Below, one piece after another: positions 33,637-34,485 of a DNA stretch of 34,485 nt; position 1 is the first letter of the stretch; the number at the start of each line of letters is the position of its first letter. A model generated the notes under the pieces. It searched no databases, was not told the origin of the DNA, and worked only from the letters and a program-made list of their open reading frames with translations. This stretch comes from an uncultured Bacteroides sp. (GTDB lineage Bacteria; Bacteroidota; Bacteroidia; Bacteroidales; Bacteroidaceae), in NCBI GenBank assembly GCA_949292025.1, contig CASEYC010000042.1, forward strand, positions 1 through 34,485. Direction: 5' to 3'. The position numbers and the translations under genes were made by a program.

Positions 33637-34109
33637 GCTCGGAGGGGTATGTGCTCTTTGACATGCTGGTAAAATCACTTGCGAAAAATCGACAAAAGGA
33701 TAGGATGTTGATTATTAGCAGATTGCATTTCGCTTCCTTAAGAAGTTCTATTAAAACTCTTTCGCAAAACCGTTCCTCTTTGGAAAAACGGGCAGGTTTG
33801 CGAAATTTGCTATTGAAAGATTTTGTATAAAGCTGATAATCAGAGTTGTAAAATTGCTCTCGCAGAGCTATATTTCGCAAATAACCTTAGGAAAAATGCA
33901 TCAGCCAAGATTTGCGAAACTTTTAGAAGAAGCAAACGATTGAGAAATAGGTGTTTGCAAATTTGATTTCTACAAATATGCTTGGACGATATTTTAAAAA
34001 TCCGTATATTTGCGAAGATTTTAGTGGCCATGGCCTGACATGCTGGTTTATAAGTGGTTATGTGGACAGGATTATATCATTGTTTTTTCAATGATTTGAT
34101 AATCAGTCG
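33637..34109 (+). promoter_or_regulatory. CRISPR leader with repeated TTTGCGAAA motif
   Basis: AT-rich 473 bases between cas2 and the first repeat, without a convincing gene. The motif TTTGCGAAA or its reverse complement TTTCGCAAA occurs at 33679 (TTGCGAAAA), 33760 (reverse), 33797, 33873 (reverse), 33911 and 34009 (TTTGCGAAG). Two pairs are inverted with similar spacing (33760-33805 and 33873-33919). The second pair forms a perfect 10-bp stem TTTCGCAAAT/ATTTGCGAAA. TGACATGCTGGT recurs at 33659-33670 and 34036-34047. These may be sites for a host factor or regulator acting in integration or transcription. Confidence 0.7.
33981..34012 (+). promoter_or_regulatory. CRISPR array promoter
   Basis: CTTG (33981-33984, one mismatch), a 20-base spacer and TATATTTG (34005-34012, perfect -7 match). 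It drives transcription toward the array, starting near 34019, about 90 bases before the first repeat. The last copy of the leader motif (34009-34017) overlaps the -7 box, so its binder could control array transcription. Confidence 0.55.
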
Positions 34110-34485
34110 ACCACATGGGTTACTGCTGCGGCGGTATTGAGACATGCATTTAATTTTAGGGGTTAATAATATGGTAATACCACATGGGTTACTGCTGCGG
34201 CGGTATTGAGACCCGATACACGTAGCCTTATAATAGTTTATAAATACCACATGGGTTACTGCTGCGGCGGTATTGAGACAATAAGATAATTCTTTACGAA
34301 TAGCCTCAATTACCACATGGGTTACTGCTGCGGCGGTATTGAGACGGTTTTTCTTCTTCCTCAATGGTCTCAACGCAGACCACATGGGTTACTGCTGCGG
34401 CGGTATTGAGACTCCCAGCTATGAAACAGAAAGCTGATTACCGCAACCACATGGGTTACTGCTGCGGCGGTATTGAGACAATAAT
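34110..34485 (+). CRISPR. CRISPR array, six 34-bp repeats visible, continues past the window
   Basis: Identical 34-base repeats start at 34110, 34179, 34246, 34312, 34379 and 34446 (begin ACCACATGGGTTACTGC, end GGCGGTATTGAGAC). Spacers are 35, 33, 32, 33 and 33 bases, all different and mostly AT-rich. The last 8 bases ATTGAGAC match the 5' tag of type III crRNAs, which orients the array on the plus strand, the same as the cas genes, with the leader at its left. Only 6 bases of the sixth spacer are in the window. No degenerate repeat is seen, as expected at the leader-proximal end. Confidence 0.98.

Noticed and set aside
33608-33880. Small ORFs in the CRISPR leader (minus 33608-33880, plus 33633-33830)
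   Set aside because: AT-rich, overlap each other and the motif repeats; no resemblance to known small proteins.
34077-34385. Minus-strand ORF with repeated LNTAAAVTHVV
   Set aside because: Translation of the CRISPR repeats, not a protein.
1-34485. tRNA, rRNA, insertion-sequence transposase or integrase genes
   Set aside because: None recognised on reading either strand; the only reverse transcriptase is the Cas1-fused one, and no group II intron RNA ends were seen around it.

Overview
The window is a chromosomal segment of a gut-type Bacteroidales bacterium. The promoters I can read fit the Bacteroidetes pattern (TTTG, 19-21 bases, TAnnTTTG) rather than the E. coli pattern. Lipoproteins of the BACON/fibronectin/GLUG kind, a TGS-containing nucleoside kinase and a butyrate kinase pair are also typical of the order. 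Housekeeping genes are fairly GC-rich. The restriction-modification genes, the RT-cas1-cas2 end of the CRISPR locus and the CRISPR leader are visibly more AT-rich.

Layout. 1-262: AT-rich tract and a long inverted repeat. 263-3719: divergent nucleoside kinase and Na/phosphate cotransporter. 3930-6978 with its promoter to 7032: a complete EcoRII/Dcm-type restriction-modification system with a convergent Vsr mismatch endonuclease. 7043-9024: ptb-buk, the phosphotransbutyrylase/butyrate kinase route. 9153-9218: a strong hairpin. 9319-19074: a seven-gene minus-strand envelope operon (two large repeat lipoproteins, an SH3b/zinc-ribbon membrane protein, a transglutaminase-like protein and three small exported LPP20-like proteins). 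19149-19468: promoter and a structured RNA candidate. 19609-20991: an unusual membrane-anchored SH3b protein with a PARP-like ADP-ribosyltransferase domain.

21104 to the right edge: a type III-B CRISPR locus in one direction. The order is NYN-domain protein, DHH/DHHA1 phosphodiesterase (NrN-like), CorA-like membrane effector, cas6, cmr1, cas10 (GGDD intact, no HD domain), cmr3, cmr4, a cmr5-cmr6 fusion, reverse transcriptase-cas1, cas2, a motif-rich leader, and at least six 34-bp repeats ending in ATTGAGAC. The array runs out of the window.

How it works, by inference from family knowledge. The Cmr complex, guided by crRNAs matured by Cas6, senses phage RNA. Cas10 then makes a nucleotide messenger. 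Pairing of a CorA-like effector with an NrN-like phosphodiesterase is the hallmark of the S-adenosylmethionine-AMP (SAM-AMP) branch described from Bacteroides fragilis: the messenger opens or perturbs a membrane channel and NrN switches the signal off. The RT-Cas1 would allow spacers to be taken from RNA. However, an in-frame TAA separates the RT and the Cas1 N-terminal domain from the Cas1 catalytic domain, so adaptation may be broken or depend on readthrough. The NYN protein at the head of the operon and the PARP-like protein just upstream are the least explained parts.
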